This document shows positions 1-7,554 of a stretch of DNA of 64,000 nt, one piece after another. Numbering within the stretch: the first letter of the stretch is position 1; each line of letters opens with the position of its first letter. A model generated the notes under the pieces. It had not been told where the DNA came from, did not search any database, and saw only the letters and a program-made list of their open reading frames with translations. The DNA comes from DASUVM01 sp036378955 (GTDB taxonomy: Bacteria; Patescibacteriota; Saccharimonadia; Saccharimonadales; Saccharimonadaceae): positions 98,897-162,896 of the forward strand of contig DASUVM010000008.1 of NCBI GenBank assembly GCA_036378955.1, given 5' to 3'. A program made the translations under genes and the position numbers.

Positions 1-2
1 AA

Positions 3-344
3 GACCGCTGGACGATAGCCAAAGGCCACGTTGAAGAAGGCGAAGTAACCCGCGAAACCGCCGAACGTGAGATTCAAGAAGAAACAGGCCTAAAAGAAAT
101 GCGTGTCACTGATTGGCTTGGCAAAATAAACTTTCGCTACCGTCGTCAAAATAGCTTAGTGTTGATGACAATGCACGTCTATCTGGTACAGGCACTGGGT
201 GACACCAATAAGCTTAAAAAAGAAGATTGGATGAACGGCATTGCCTGGTTTAACGTGGCCGATGCCCTTGATAAAATTGAATACGAAGATATTGGCAAAT
301 TAATTTTACTTGCCATGAAAAAGATTCGACAAGGAAGGTACTAA
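3..344 (+). CDS. NUDIX hydrolase, 5' truncated by the window edge
   Basis: The reading frame is open from the first bases, so the true start lies outside the window. The visible part holds a complete NUDIX box: G-x5-E-x7-REIQEETG-L at codons 8-30, starting at GHVEEGEV. This binds the metal used to hydrolyse nucleoside diphosphates linked to another group. It stops one base before the ATG of rnc, so the two are probably cotranscribed. The substrate cannot be told from the sequence. Confidence 0.85.
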   Translation, partial: DRWTIAKGHVEEGEVTRETAEREIQEETGLKEMRVTDWLGKINFRYRRQNSLVLMTMHVYLVQALGDTNKLKKEDWMNGIAWFNVADALDKIEYEDIGKLILLAMKKIRQGRY

Positions 345-345
345 C

Positions 346-1056
346 ATGTCTGGTATGGATACCACCCCTTATCAAACCCTCGCAGCCGCCAAACTGGGCG
401 GAAAGTTTGAGAATATCGAACTATTAGTAACAGCCTTTACCCACCGCAGCTATGTAAACGAGCATAAAAAAAGCACCAACGTACATAACGAGCGCCTTGA
501 GTTTTTGGGCGACGCCGTGCTTGAGCTGGTAGTAACCGATTATCTCTATAAAAACTTTAATGAGCCAGAGGGTATACTCACCAACTGGCGAGCCGCCCTA
601 GTGCGCACCGAAAGCATTGGCGCGGCGGCCGAGCGGCTTGGTTTTGCATCGCTGTTGCGCCTTAGCCGCGGCGAAAAGCAAGGAAGCGACCGAGCTAGAG
701 CGCAAATTATGGCCAACTCTTTCGAGGCCGTTATTGGTGCGATCTATCTTGAACATGGTTACGGGGTAGCCGGGGCATTTATCACCGAGAACATCCTTTC
801 AACCTTAACAAGCATTTTAGAAAGCGGCAGTTGGCGAGATCCAAAATCGCGCCTGCAAGAGGTCGCCCAAAGCGTCGAAGGCAGTACGCCCGTGTATAAA
901 GTGCTTGAAGAAGAAGGCCCCGACCACGACAAAATATTTACACTCGGTGTATTTGTGGGTAATAAATTGCTTGGTCGTGGTAAAGGCCCTTCAAAGCAAT
1001 ACGCTCAGCAAAAAGCCGCCGAGGCCGCACTGCGCCACTTTAAAAATAGCAAATAA
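346..1056 (+). CDS. rnc: Ribonuclease III
   Basis: A 236-aa protein of normal RNase III length. It has the family signature NERLEFLGDAVLE near residue 47, with the acidic metal-binding residues of the endonuclease domain, and a C-terminal double-stranded RNA binding domain (from about residue 165, ending QQKAAEAALRHF). It cleaves double-stranded RNA in rRNA processing and mRNA decay. An AAGGAAGG Shine-Dalgarno precedes the ATG. It follows the NUDIX gene after a single base, so an operon is likely. Confidence 0.97.
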   Translation: MSGMDTTPYQTLAAAKLGGKFENIELLVTAFTHRSYVNEHKKSTNVHNERLEFLGDAVLELVVTDYLYKNFNEPEGILTNWRAALVRTESIGAAAERLGFASLLRLSRGEKQGSDRARAQIMANSFEAVIGAIYLEHGYGVAGAFITENILSTLTSILESGSWRDPKSRLQEVAQSVEGSTPVYKVLEEEGPDHDKIFTLGVFVGNKLLGRGKGPSKQYAQQKAAEAALRHFKNSK

Positions 1057-1066
1057 ACGAAAAGGC

Positions 1067-1083
1067 CGCCGAGTGGTTCGGCG
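1067..1083 (-). terminator. Possible terminator of the small membrane gene at 1123-1446
   Basis: On the minus strand the stem CGCCGA/TCGGCG with a 5-nt loop is followed closely by a T-rich stretch (CCTTTTCGTTTATTT). It lies 40 nt past the stop of the minus-strand gene and just past the rnc stop, so it may serve both directions. Confidence 0.45.
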
Positions 1084-1122
1084 TCGAAGCTGGCGGGCTC
1101 CAGTGAACCTTTTCGGTGGCAT

Positions 1123-1446
1123 CTATGCACGCTGTCGCCTGGCCTTGGCCGCCCGCATGAAACATATTGCTGTGCAGATGAAGCCGATCAAAAAAACAAG
1201 TACTTTGAGAAAAGTGAAAGCAGTGAGCCAGAAAGCATCAGGGATGGTGGCTCCAGCCCAAGAAACAAAGAGCTCACCGCAGCCAGTCACTCCCAATCCG
1301 TAGAACGCATACAAGAGTGCCTTGAAGGCTTTCTTGAAAGTAGGCTCAGGGTGACGGCTCGCCTTCCAGGGTTTTGCCAATTGTATGCCACCCAGGACCT
1401 GGGTGGCATAGCCAAATATACCAAGCAGTACGGAGAGTGCAGTCAT
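1123..1446 (-). CDS. Small membrane protein, function unknown
   Basis: The 107-aa product shows about three hydrophobic segments (roughly residues 5-22, 45-62 and 72-95) and a basic C-terminus (KARRQRA), consistent with an integral inner-membrane protein. The sequence TGAGGGAAC just before the ATG may be a weak Shine-Dalgarno. It is transcribed against rnc and rpsP, ending in the rnc-rpsP gap. I do not recognise the family. An overlapping plus-strand frame at 905-1303 is not credible as a gene. Confidence 0.55.
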   Translation of the reverse strand: MTALSVLLGIFGYATQVLGGIQLAKPWKASRHPEPTFKKAFKALLYAFYGLGVTGCGELFVSWAGATIPDAFWLTAFTFLKVLVFLIGFICTAICFMRAAKARRQRA

Positions 1447-1542
1447 GTTCCCTCAGTTGTAGGCGTTAACGTGCTTCACCTATATTATCATATGATTGCT
1501 AATTAGTCAATATCTTCCTGTTAGATCAGCAGCAGAAACAGA

Positions 1543-1571
1543 TTGACAACCTTAAAAAAACCGCGTAATAT
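1543..1571 (+). promoter_or_regulatory. Sigma70-type promoter of rpsP
   Basis: A perfect -35 TTGACA (1543-1548) is followed after 17 bp by -10 TAATAT (1566-1571). The expected start near 1578 gives a leader of about 54 nt to the rpsP ATG. This is the strongest consensus promoter seen in the window, as expected for a ribosomal protein. Confidence 0.8.
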
Positions 1572-1631
1572 AAGCAGAAGTCACAGACTTAAATTTTTGA
1601 TGTTAAAGATATAAGAGGAACGAAAGAACAA

Positions 1632-1991
1632 ATGCTTGCAATTCGAATGCAACGACTAGGCCGTAAGGCGCTGCCAGTGTATCGCTTGGCTGTTCAGGAA
1701 TCACATCGCCATCCTTCAAGCGGTCGTGTGGTTGCCTATGTCGGCAGTTTTAACCCGCACACCAAGGCGGTAAAGCTCGACAAAGAAAAAATAGAATATT
1801 ACTTGAGTAATGGTGCTCAGCCAACCCCACGTGTCGTAAAAGTGCTGCAAGCTGAAAAAGTTGAGCTGCCAGCATGGGTAAAGAACGTTGGTGAAAAAAA
1901 GCGTGCCGCAAAGCACCCTGAAAAGCTTCGCAAGAACCAGCCTAAAGAAGAAACAGCCGCCGCAGCGGCCACTGACGAAGCAGAGGCTTAA
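1632..1991 (+). CDS. rpsP: 30S ribosomal protein S16
   Basis: A 119-aa protein starting MLAIRMQRLGRKALPVYR, the characteristic S16 N-terminus, with RVVAYVGSFNP and the conserved YLSNGAQPT region. The C-terminal tail, rich in Lys, Glu and Ala (after residue 85), is longer than in E. coli S16 (82 aa); such tails are common in other phyla. A component of the small ribosomal subunit. AGAGGA lies upstream of the ATG. It is followed by the KH protein and, further on, trmD, as in the widespread rpsP-KH-trmD neighbourhood. Confidence 0.97.
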   Translation: MLAIRMQRLGRKALPVYRLAVQESHRHPSSGRVVAYVGSFNPHTKAVKLDKEKIEYYLSNGAQPTPRVVKVLQAEKVELPAWVKNVGEKKRAAKHPEKLRKNQPKEETAAAAATDEAEA

Positions 1992-2117
1992 AAAGATATT
2001 AAATTTTTGCATAAACCGTCTACGAAGTGGGCGGTTTTAGAGTATAGGTAGATAGGTTTTGTTACAATGGTAGAGCTGACTAGCGAACACCAACCGAAAA
2101 GGAGAGGGGGAAACCTT

Positions 2118-2543
2118 ATGTCCAATATTGATCAGCAGTTTGTTGAATATGTTGTTAAATCACTCGTAAGCCGACCCGACGATGTAAAAGTCGAGCGGAG
2201 TATCGATGAAAAGGGGGTGCTTTTGGTTTTAAGCGTACACCCTGAAGACCTTGGCCGGGTGATCGGCCGCCGTGGTACAACCGCGCAGAGCCTTCGCACT
2301 TTACTGCGGGCCCTTGGCACCAAGAACGACGCTCGCTATAACTTAAAAATTGTCGACACAGACAACCTAGAGGGCACAACCAGTAGTGATGACGCCCCGG
2401 CGCAAGATGATGATACGAGTGATGATAGTACTGTTTCAAGTGTGCCTGTGGACAACACATCAGAGGATACTGTGGAAGACTCTGGCGCACTAACGAAGAA
2501 AACACGAAAAGAGCTTGCAGATCTTGATGATCTCGATATATAA
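2118..2543 (+). CDS. khpA: KH-domain RNA-binding protein, KhpA/YlqC type
   Basis: I chose the ATG at 2118 because GGAGAGGGGG lies just upstream; an in-frame ATG at 2067 has no ribosome site. The 141-aa product begins with a KH domain (residues 1-80) holding the GRVIGRRG (GxxG) RNA-binding loop. A long Asp/Ser/Thr-rich acidic tail (residues 85-141) follows and is absent from ordinary KhpA (about 80 aa). KhpA proteins are small RNA chaperones acting with KhpB on cell division and elongation. Its place between rpsP and trmD is the conserved one. Confidence 0.9.
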   Translation: MSNIDQQFVEYVVKSLVSRPDDVKVERSIDEKGVLLVLSVHPEDLGRVIGRRGTTAQSLRTLLRALGTKNDARYNLKIVDTDNLEGTTSSDDAPAQDDDTSDDSTVSSVPVDNTSEDTVEDSGALTKKTRKELADLDDLDI

Positions 2544-2848
2544 TAAAAACCAAGTTCAGGCGGGGTGAGAGCCGCAAGAACATCTGATAAAAACAAAAAC
2601 AAAGCTCTATGCGAGCAACGAAAGTTGAGAGCTTATGTGGTAAAACAACCGGCCTGTTAGCCGGTTGTTTTATATCATATCATGCACCGTATGCGAGATG
2701 GCCGGGTGTGTACTGGTGACTCCGGTTTGTGATAGCAACTAAATCAACTCAAGTGCTAAAGTCTACGACGGAACGATAAAAGTAAGGTCGAGTTTTGATT
2801 ACAAAAAAGATGTAGCGAGGGAGATGGCCCCCGTTACATCAAACGTTG
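2544..2848. other. Intergenic stretch after khpA
   Basis: No gene is supported. The stretch holds the hairpin terminator at 2643-2670. The rest (2673-2848) lies downstream of the minus-strand membrane gene and shows nothing I can assign. Confidence 0.6.
2643..2670 (+). terminator. Rho-independent terminator downstream of khpA
   Basis: The 11-bp perfect stem AAACAACCGGC/GCCGGTTGTTT has a 6-nt loop and a T-rich 3' arm. It lies about 100 nt past the khpA stop and separates it from the trmD region. Confidence 0.8.
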
Positions 2849-3085
2849 TTAATCTGGCTTTCCTCGATCGATTTTCTCGATGCTGAAGCGGAAGAGCACG
2901 AAACTCAGGAAGCTGACAACGGCCATGATGCTCAGGGCGGCCCATAGAGCGAAGCTCTGGCAGATGATTGCTATGACTGCACCGAACACCAGCGAGATAA
3001 ACGCCAAGCGAAGCTGAGCGGCTCGAGGTATGCGGTAAGGCCCTCTTAGAATTGTTCCCATCTCCTCTCGAAGTGTGCAAAGCAC
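2849..3085 (-). CDS. Small two-helix membrane protein, unknown
   Basis: A 78-aa frame starting at GTG with two strongly hydrophobic segments (about residues 26-44 and 47-66) and a basic N-terminus. An internal ATG nine codons in (MGTILRG) directly abuts GAGAGGAG, so the start is uncertain. A competing frame at 2799-3080 is less hydrophobic and lacks such structure, so I prefer this one. It is divergent from trmD. No family recognised. Confidence 0.5.
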   Translation of the reverse strand: MLCTLREEMGTILRGPYRIPRAAQLRLAFISLVFGAVIAIICQSFALWAALSIMAVVSFLSFVLFRFSIEKIDRGKPD

Positions 3086-3133
3086 GAATACCCGATTATT
3101 CGGGCGTTAATACAATAACACCTTTGCGCCTCC

Positions 3134-3162
3134 TTGTCTATCGAGTAGCACGATGCTATAGT
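3134..3162 (+). promoter_or_regulatory. Promoter of trmD, apparently leaderless
   Basis: -35 TTGTCT (3134-3139), a 17-bp spacer, then -10 TATAGT (3157-3162) preceded by TGC, an extended -10. The trmD ATG at 3171 is only 8 nt past the hexamer, so the transcript should begin at or within a base or two of the start codon. Confidence 0.7.
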
Positions 3163-3170
3163 GCTAAGCA

Positions 3171-3830
3171 ATGACAAGAAAAATCCAAACAATCTCACTC
3201 TTTCCGCAAATGTTTTCAGCAATTTTAAACGAAAGCATGATGTTCAAGGCGCAAGATCGCGGAATTGTCGAGTTTAGGCATGGCAACTTGCGTGATTTTG
3301 GCGTAGGCCCTCGAAAACAAGTCGACGACACGCCATATGGTGGTGGCGATGGTATGCTCTTAAAACCTGAGCCATTGTTTGCGGCAGTTGAGCAAGCAAA
3401 GCAAACCGACCCTGACGCGTTGGTATGTCTCATGACACCGCGCGGCACCACCTGGAGCCAGCCGCAAGCTGAAGAACTGGCAATTGAAAAAAGAGGCCTC
3501 ATTTTTATTTGCGCTCGTTATGAAGGTTATGATGAGCGCATTACCACTGTTGTTGATCGCCAGGTAAGCATCGGCAATTACGTGCTGACCGGCGGTGAGC
3601 TGCCAGCCCTGGTGGTGATTGACAGTATCGTGCGCCTGTTACCTGGTGTGCTCGGCGGTGAAACATCGGCGGCTATCGAAAGTTTTAGCAATGGCAATAC
3701 CCTTGAATTCCCGCAATATACTCGGCCAGCGGAATTTCAGGGTCTACAGGTGCCAGAGGTGCTTTTAAACGGTAACCATGCCGCAATAGCTAAGTGGCGT
3801 GAAACAAAAACTAAGTCGCAATCAGAATGA
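3171..3830 (+). CDS. trmD: tRNA (guanine-N1-)-methyltransferase
   Basis: A 219-aa SPOUT methyltransferase that makes m1G37 in tRNAs reading CNN codons, guarding against frameshifts. Family motifs seen are DDTPYGGGDGM, ARYEGYDERI, IGNYVLTGGELPA and the knot region VVIDSIVRLLPGVLG. The C-terminal region EFPQYTRPAEFQGLQVPEVLLNGNH, read here in pieces, is typical. Length is slightly under the usual 230-250 aa. The ATG has no Shine-Dalgarno and sits just past a -10 box. Confidence 0.97.
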   Translation: MTRKIQTISLFPQMFSAILNESMMFKAQDRGIVEFRHGNLRDFGVGPRKQVDDTPYGGGDGMLLKPEPLFAAVEQAKQTDPDALVCLMTPRGTTWSQPQAEELAIEKRGLIFICARYEGYDERITTVVDRQVSIGNYVLTGGELPALVVIDSIVRLLPGVLGGETSAAIESFSNGNTLEFPQYTRPAEFQGLQVPEVLLNGNHAAIAKWRETKTKSQSE

Positions 3831-3857
3831 AATACGGGCGTTAAAAGGGCCCGTATT
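3829..3857 (+). terminator. Hairpin after trmD
   Basis: AAATACGGGC and GGCCCGTATTT form a 10-bp stem around a short loop directly at the trmD stop, with a short A/T-rich tail. Confidence 0.6.
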
Positions 3858-3872
3858 TAAATTTCCGTCAAT

Positions 3873-3906
3873 GCCTGGCAATATGGAGGTATCACCAGGC
3901 GTTTTT
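3873..3906 (+). terminator. Second terminator before sodN
   Basis: The stem GCCTGG/CCAGGC, with flanking A/T pairs, is followed by GTTTTTG. With the preceding hairpin it forms a tandem terminator insulating trmD from sodN. Confidence 0.6.
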
Positions 3907-4082
3907 GTGGTGGACAGATGCGAAGCTGCGATTTTTTGGAATGGTTTTTGTTTCACATTTCGCTTGTAGATAACTCTACCCTAGATAAGATATAAGCACA
4001 AGCAATAAAGCTAAAGTTACAACACTTTGTAGCAAGTGGTACTATAGTATCAGTAGCTTAAACTAAAAGGAGGCTCCCTAAA

Positions 4083-4487
4083 ATGAGTTTATTCTCTTTC
4101 AAGGCGGTTGATGCCCATTGTGATATTCCTTGTGGCATTTACGAGACCGACACCGTGACCCATGCCGCCAACACCTGCGTGCGCATGATAGAAAAAATCG
4201 AAGCCCTCGGTGAAGTCGACAATAACGAAAAGCACAACACTTTTATTCGCTGCATTATGGTCAAAGAAAAACACGCAGAGCGAGTGAAACACGAGCTAGC
4301 GGTGCTCTGGGGTGATTATTTTAAACCGGAGCATCTTGAGCGTTTCCCGGATCTTCATGACAGAGTTTGGCACACCTTAAAGCAAGCCAGCAAAGTAAAA
4401 CAAAGTGTTTCAATGGAAGAAGCCAAGAAATTACAAGATATGGTGCACGAAATTGGGCACAGATTCGCTGAATCTAAGCAGACGTAA
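4083..4487 (+). CDS. sodN: Nickel-containing superoxide dismutase
   Basis: A 134-aa NiSOD. The mature N-terminus forms the nickel hook H-C-x-x-P-C-G-x-Y, here HCDIPCGIY at residues 12-20, with His12, Cys13 and Cys17 as ligands after removal of the 11-residue leader MSLFSFKAVDA. Length and the all-helical downstream region fit the family. It converts superoxide to oxygen and hydrogen peroxide. A strong AAAAGGAGG site precedes the ATG. Its stop overlaps the sodX start by one base (TAATG), so the pair is translationally coupled. The leader must be cut exactly before His for activity, which is the job of SodX. Confidence 0.95.
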   Translation: MSLFSFKAVDAHCDIPCGIYETDTVTHAANTCVRMIEKIEALGEVDNNEKHNTFIRCIMVKEKHAERVKHELAVLWGDYFKPEHLERFPDLHDRVWHTLKQASKVKQSVSMEEAKKLQDMVHEIGHRFAESKQT

Positions 4488-5236
4488 TGTTTGTTCGCCG
4501 GGTGCAAGGCAAGAGCATGTCGCCATTCTTGCGCGATGGTGACATTGTACTAGCCCGGCAAAAAAACTACCAGGTGGGTGAGGTTATCATCTTCAAAACT
4601 CCTGCTGGCGAAGCCATAAAACGTATCGAAAAGCTGACCGAAAAAGGTGTCTATGTGCGAGGCGACAACACTTACGATAGCTTCGACAGTTTAGCATATG
4701 GTATCGTTAAAAAAAGCGCTATACTAGGGGCAGTCATGGCACGAATTCATTTTGCAAAGGCAACTGCGCCGCCACAATTGGCAGAACCACGCTTGTATTG
4801 GGTACCAATAGTTACGGGCGGGTTATTGGTTATTTTAGTGCTTGCTCAGCTTGGTACCTTTGAAGAATTTGCAATAGCCGTTGGCTCATACGGTTTATTC
4901 ACTGGCCGGGGTGCTGCTATTTTTGCCATAATTATTGCGGCACTTGAAATCTTAGCACTGCCGGCATTATTTCGTTTAACACTTAGCTCGGCTATACGTT
5001 ACATAAGCACCGGTGCAATTTTGGCAGCACCCATATTGTGGTTTCTGTTGCTGGCCTTTGTTTTTGTAACAGGCCTCCCAGTTGAAAACGCTGGCTTATT
5101 CGGTGGCCTTATAGTGCTGCCTGTTGCACTTTATACGGTTTTACTAAGTAGCTCGATTTTATTTATGGCCATTGCATCACTTATTGTGCTCGGCCCCCAT
5201 TTATCAAAGAAAGCTACACAAAAACACCACACTTGA
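4487..5236 (+). CDS. sodX: NiSOD maturation protease (S24/S26 signal-peptidase type) with extra membrane domain
   Basis: Residues 1-85 form a small S26-like peptidase with the catalytic pair Ser10 (GKSMSP) and Lys45 (EAIKRI), plus the VRGDN motif. It should cleave the SodN leader so the nickel hook can form. Ordinary SodX proteins are only about 90-150 aa; this one continues to 249 aa with about four to five hydrophobic segments (roughly residues 105-240), which anchor it in the membrane. Coupled to sodN by TAATG overlap. The function of the membrane part is unknown. Confidence 0.85.
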   Translation: MFVRRVQGKSMSPFLRDGDIVLARQKNYQVGEVIIFKTPAGEAIKRIEKLTEKGVYVRGDNTYDSFDSLAYGIVKKSAILGAVMARIHFAKATAPPQLAEPRLYWVPIVTGGLLVILVLAQLGTFEEFAIAVGSYGLFTGRGAAIFAIIIAALEILALPALFRLTLSSAIRYISTGAILAAPILWFLLLAFVFVTGLPVENAGLFGGLIVLPVALYTVLLSSSILFMAIASLIVLGPHLSKKATQKHHT

Positions 5237-5261
5237 GATGTACATAAGAGAAGGGTATAAT
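5233..5261 (+). promoter_or_regulatory. Promoter of tRNA-Gln
   Basis: -35 TTGAGA (5233-5238, overlapping the sodX stop), a 17-bp spacer and a perfect -10 TATAAT (5256-5261). The predicted start near 5268 leaves about five bases before the mature tRNA. Confidence 0.8.
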
Positions 5262-5272
5262 AATCTTGCTAT

Positions 5273-5346
5273 TGGGGATTGGCCAAGCGGTAAGGCAACG
5301 GGTTCTGGTCCCGTGATCGGGGGTTCGAATCCCTCATCCCCAGCCA
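5273..5346 (+). tRNA. tRNA-Gln (anticodon CTG)
   Basis: A full cloverleaf can be folded. The acceptor is TGGGGAT/ATCCCCA, the D arm GCC..GGC, the anticodon stem ACGGG/CCCGT with loop TTCTGGT (anticodon CTG, reading CAG), and the T arm GGGGG-TTCGAAT-CCCTC. The discriminator is G and CCA is encoded. No second tRNA was found in the window. Confidence 0.95.
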
Positions 5347-5361
5347 TGAAATTATATTTAA

Positions 5362-5392
5362 AAAAACAGCTCTTGTAAAATGAGCTGTTTTT
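5362..5392 (+). terminator. Terminator of tRNA-Gln
   Basis: An 11-bp stem AAAAACAGCTC/GAGCTGTTTTT with a T-run on the 3' arm, 16 nt past the tRNA. Confidence 0.85.
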
Positions 5393-5625
5393 AGTTTGGT
5401 TATTACATAGGGAAGAAGGGGCAACAAAATTTATCTGAAATGAATGTATGATTAATAGCTATATTAAGCACACCCAAAATCTTTACCTTAAAATTCGACG
5501 TGCTGTAAAAAGCAACTGTGTGGGCACATCACTGACATACGCAAATGGCATATCCTAATTTCATTTCTATACTCCTGCCTCTATAATATGTCATGGATAT
5601 ATAAGAAAACCTACAAGGAGGGAAT

Positions 5626-6009
5626 ATGCTGGAAGGTACAAAACTTTTTGCAACCGTAGCCGTAAGTAGCCGCGAAACCGCAAAGGAATTCTACGAGGGT
5701 AAGCTAGGATTAAAGCGCGTGGAGGAAAATCCACGTGCAATGGTATATGAAACGGGCGGCGGCAATCTACTCGTATACGAATCACCATCTAACGCCGGTT
5801 CGAGTCAAGCGACGGTTGCCGCTTGGGATGTGGCTAACTACGAAGAGTTGAAGAAAGTAGTAGAAGCCATGAAAGGCAAAAATGTTGAATTCTTGACCTA
5901 TGATACCCCCGGCCTGACCTGGGAAGGCGAGATAGCTGCCATGGGTGAAATACATATCGCCTGGTTTAAGGACTTGGACGGGAACGTATTTTCGATCGGA
6001 ACACCATAG
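5626..6009 (+). CDS. VOC (glyoxalase/bleomycin-resistance fold) family protein
   Basis: A 127-aa single VOC module with the beta-alpha-beta-beta-beta halves typified by AKEFYEGKLGL and the C-terminal IAWFKDLDGNVFSIG. The first-strand His and last-strand Glu that bind metal in glyoxalase I are not evident (ATVAVS; GNVFSI), so it may be a non-metal binding or sequestering type. A strong AAGGAGGG precedes the ATG. It is paralogous to the protein at 26992-27369 (shared AKEFYEGKL, YETGGGNL, WFKD.DGN) and more distantly to that at 48705-49094. The substrate is unknown. Confidence 0.85.
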   Translation: MLEGTKLFATVAVSSRETAKEFYEGKLGLKRVEENPRAMVYETGGGNLLVYESPSNAGSSQATVAAWDVANYEELKKVVEAMKGKNVEFLTYDTPGLTWEGEIAAMGEIHIAWFKDLDGNVFSIGTP

Positions 6010-6019
6010 TCTCCTATAA

Positions 6020-6166
6020 ATGAGCTACGAAAACGTCATCCCGAACGTGAAACAGGCTTTGACGGCCTATGCTGCAACTGAAGGCTATTCTAGTTTGGTT
6101 GGAGTTAATTTTTTTCGTATTCTAAGCCAAGCCCGTGTAATTTACCAAACATTACCAGCAAGCTAG
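6020..6166 (+). CDS. Possible 48-aa ORF, unknown
   Basis: A short frame beginning MSYENVIPNVKQALTAYAAT and ending at TAG 6164. It has no clear Shine-Dalgarno and follows the VOC stop by 10 nt. Its amino-acid mix looks protein-like (a helix, then a hydrophobic patch), so it may be a small gene or a gene remnant. The remaining bases to 6284 hold nothing else I can identify. Confidence 0.25.
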   Translation: MSYENVIPNVKQALTAYAATEGYSSLVGVNFFRILSQARVIYQTLPAS

Positions 6167-6284
6167 GGTAAAACGGTGCTCCAATTTCGGGACACGAGGC
6201 CAGCCATGAAGTTATAAGCATTCAATTGATCATTTTAGGCAGATTATCATCAGCGGTAGTAGGTTGTACTACGAGGTTATTATC

Positions 6285-7271
6285 CTAAACTTCGTTGATT
6301 ACATCATAACCAGAGGGCGAAGAAACTAATACGAGGCCATAGCAATTGCGTCCTATCTTCTTCTGCTTAATCTGTCTTGCTATCTCGTTAATAGTTGCAC
6401 CCGAACCCAGTGCATCGTCTATGATTAATACATTGTTATATTGAACCTGAGACTCAGTGACAAAGGTCTGCGCGGCATTCAATACCCTGTCCTCTAGACT
6501 TTTTAGTGTCTTCTGTGCAATAAGAATTCTTGCTCCTACTTTGTGGACTCTGATCCTAGGGACTTGTTTTGGAATACCATTGTCGAGCTTTGTCATAAGC
6601 TGGGATGGCCTCTGGAGAGTGGGGGATACGAAGGCGATTGCTTCAATGTTGTATTTATCGATAATATATTCAGTTGCTATCTCAAGTTTTTGTACAATTT
6701 GCTTAATCATTTGTGCATCACCCGTTTGCTTTGCTACAAGTACCTGTGTTCCGAGTTTAGTTTTTCCAAAAATCTCAAAGTTGTAATAATCAACTGCCCA
6801 AATTTCTTCTACCGCAATGTCACCAAGAGCACTTTTAACTTTTTCGGTAACGTTCATCGGGGATTTAAAGTGCGGTGGGTAGTATTTTTGGAGTATGCTC
6901 AAATATTCTTTTTGCTTAGCTACAGGGTCGAAGTTACGGGCAAGAGACCAATCAATGAGGCCCTTTCTTCCCGTCAATTCTTCTCCTAGCGGCGTGAGGC
7001 TATAGAAGTTCTCGTCAATAGCTCGTGCGTCTTTAGCGCTAATGTCTTCAGCCATGGGTCTGGTGACTCCCTCCTCAGTGATAGGTGCGGCATTGCGATA
7101 AAATCGATTCGGACCAGAACCTGATATTGTGAAGCGCCCACTGTTCTCTGCGAGAAGTCGCTGGACATATTGCCTGCTTACGCCAAGAGTTTTGGCGATA
7201 CTCTTTGGACGTGAGCCCGGTTGTTCATCAAGAAACTTTATGATCTCGTTAAGTGTCGTGTTATTTTCCAT
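6285..7271 (-). CDS. HTH regulator fused to a ComF-like phosphoribosyltransferase domain
   Basis: 328 aa. Residues about 8-45 form a helix-turn-helix (PKSIAKTLGVSRQYVQRLLA). A middle part follows, and the C-terminal half (from about residue 190) is a type I phosphoribosyltransferase fold with the PRPP loop VLIIDDALGSGAT preceded by QKTLKSLEDRVLNA, which resembles the ComF pattern. DNA-binding plus PRTase-like sensing recalls PurR of Gram-positives, where PRPP is the effector. The start codon lies 6 nt past a -10 box with no Shine-Dalgarno, and a perfect palindrome overlaps the -35, suggesting autoregulation. The target genes are unknown. Confidence 0.7.
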   Translation of the reverse strand: MENNTTLNEIIKFLDEQPGSRPKSIAKTLGVSRQYVQRLLAENSGRFTISGSGPNRFYRNAAPITEEGVTRPMAEDISAKDARAIDENFYSLTPLGEELTGRKGLIDWSLARNFDPVAKQKEYLSILQKYYPPHFKSPMNVTEKVKSALGDIAVEEIWAVDYYNFEIFGKTKLGTQVLVAKQTGDAQMIKQIVQKLEIATEYIIDKYNIEAIAFVSPTLQRPSQLMTKLDNGIPKQVPRIRVHKVGARILIAQKTLKSLEDRVLNAAQTFVTESQVQYNNVLIIDDALGSGATINEIARQIKQKKIGRNCYGLVLVSSPSGYDVINEV

Positions 7272-7277
7272 ATCACT

Positions 7278-7307
7278 ATATTACACTAATTTGTTTACAG
7301 TAAACAA
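7278..7307 (-). promoter_or_regulatory. Promoter of the HTH-PRTase gene, leaderless
   Basis: On the minus strand -35 TTGTTT (7307-7302), an 18-bp spacer and -10 TAATAT (7283-7278). The ATG at 7271 is 6 nt downstream, so the mRNA should start at the AUG. The -35 lies inside the palindrome at 7291-7307. Confidence 0.65.
7291..7307. promoter_or_regulatory. Palindromic operator candidate
   Basis: TTGTTTAC-A-GTAAACAA is a perfect 8+1+8 inverted repeat covering the -35. A second, imperfect copy (AGTAAAC-TAAT-GGTTACT) follows at 7312-7329. Two dyads with the same GTTTAC/GTAAAC or GTTAC/GTAAC core suggest cooperative binding by the encoded HTH protein. Confidence 0.65.
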
Positions 7308-7554
7308 GCAATAGTAAACTAATGGTTACTTTATGATTTAGCAATAGGGATTTTGACTATCACTCAGCGAGGTAGGAAATATATTTATTTCTCCAGTGTT
7401 TCCTTGTCAGAATCGTGCAAGAGTTGTCGGATATTAATGATGTCTTGCTCTAAGTAGATCATCATCTAGAGTTTTGACAACGCATAGGACGCAGGTCGAG
7501 CAAATAGAAGCGCGCAACTCACCAAGCCGCATTACTTTGGCTACTCGAACAGCT

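Noticed and set aside
905..1303. 132-codon plus-strand frame over the rnc end
   Set aside because: Out of frame with rnc and very Arg/Lys-rich; shadow.
2155..2583. Minus-strand frames opposite khpA
   Set aside because: Antisense to a conserved KH gene with a good Shine-Dalgarno.
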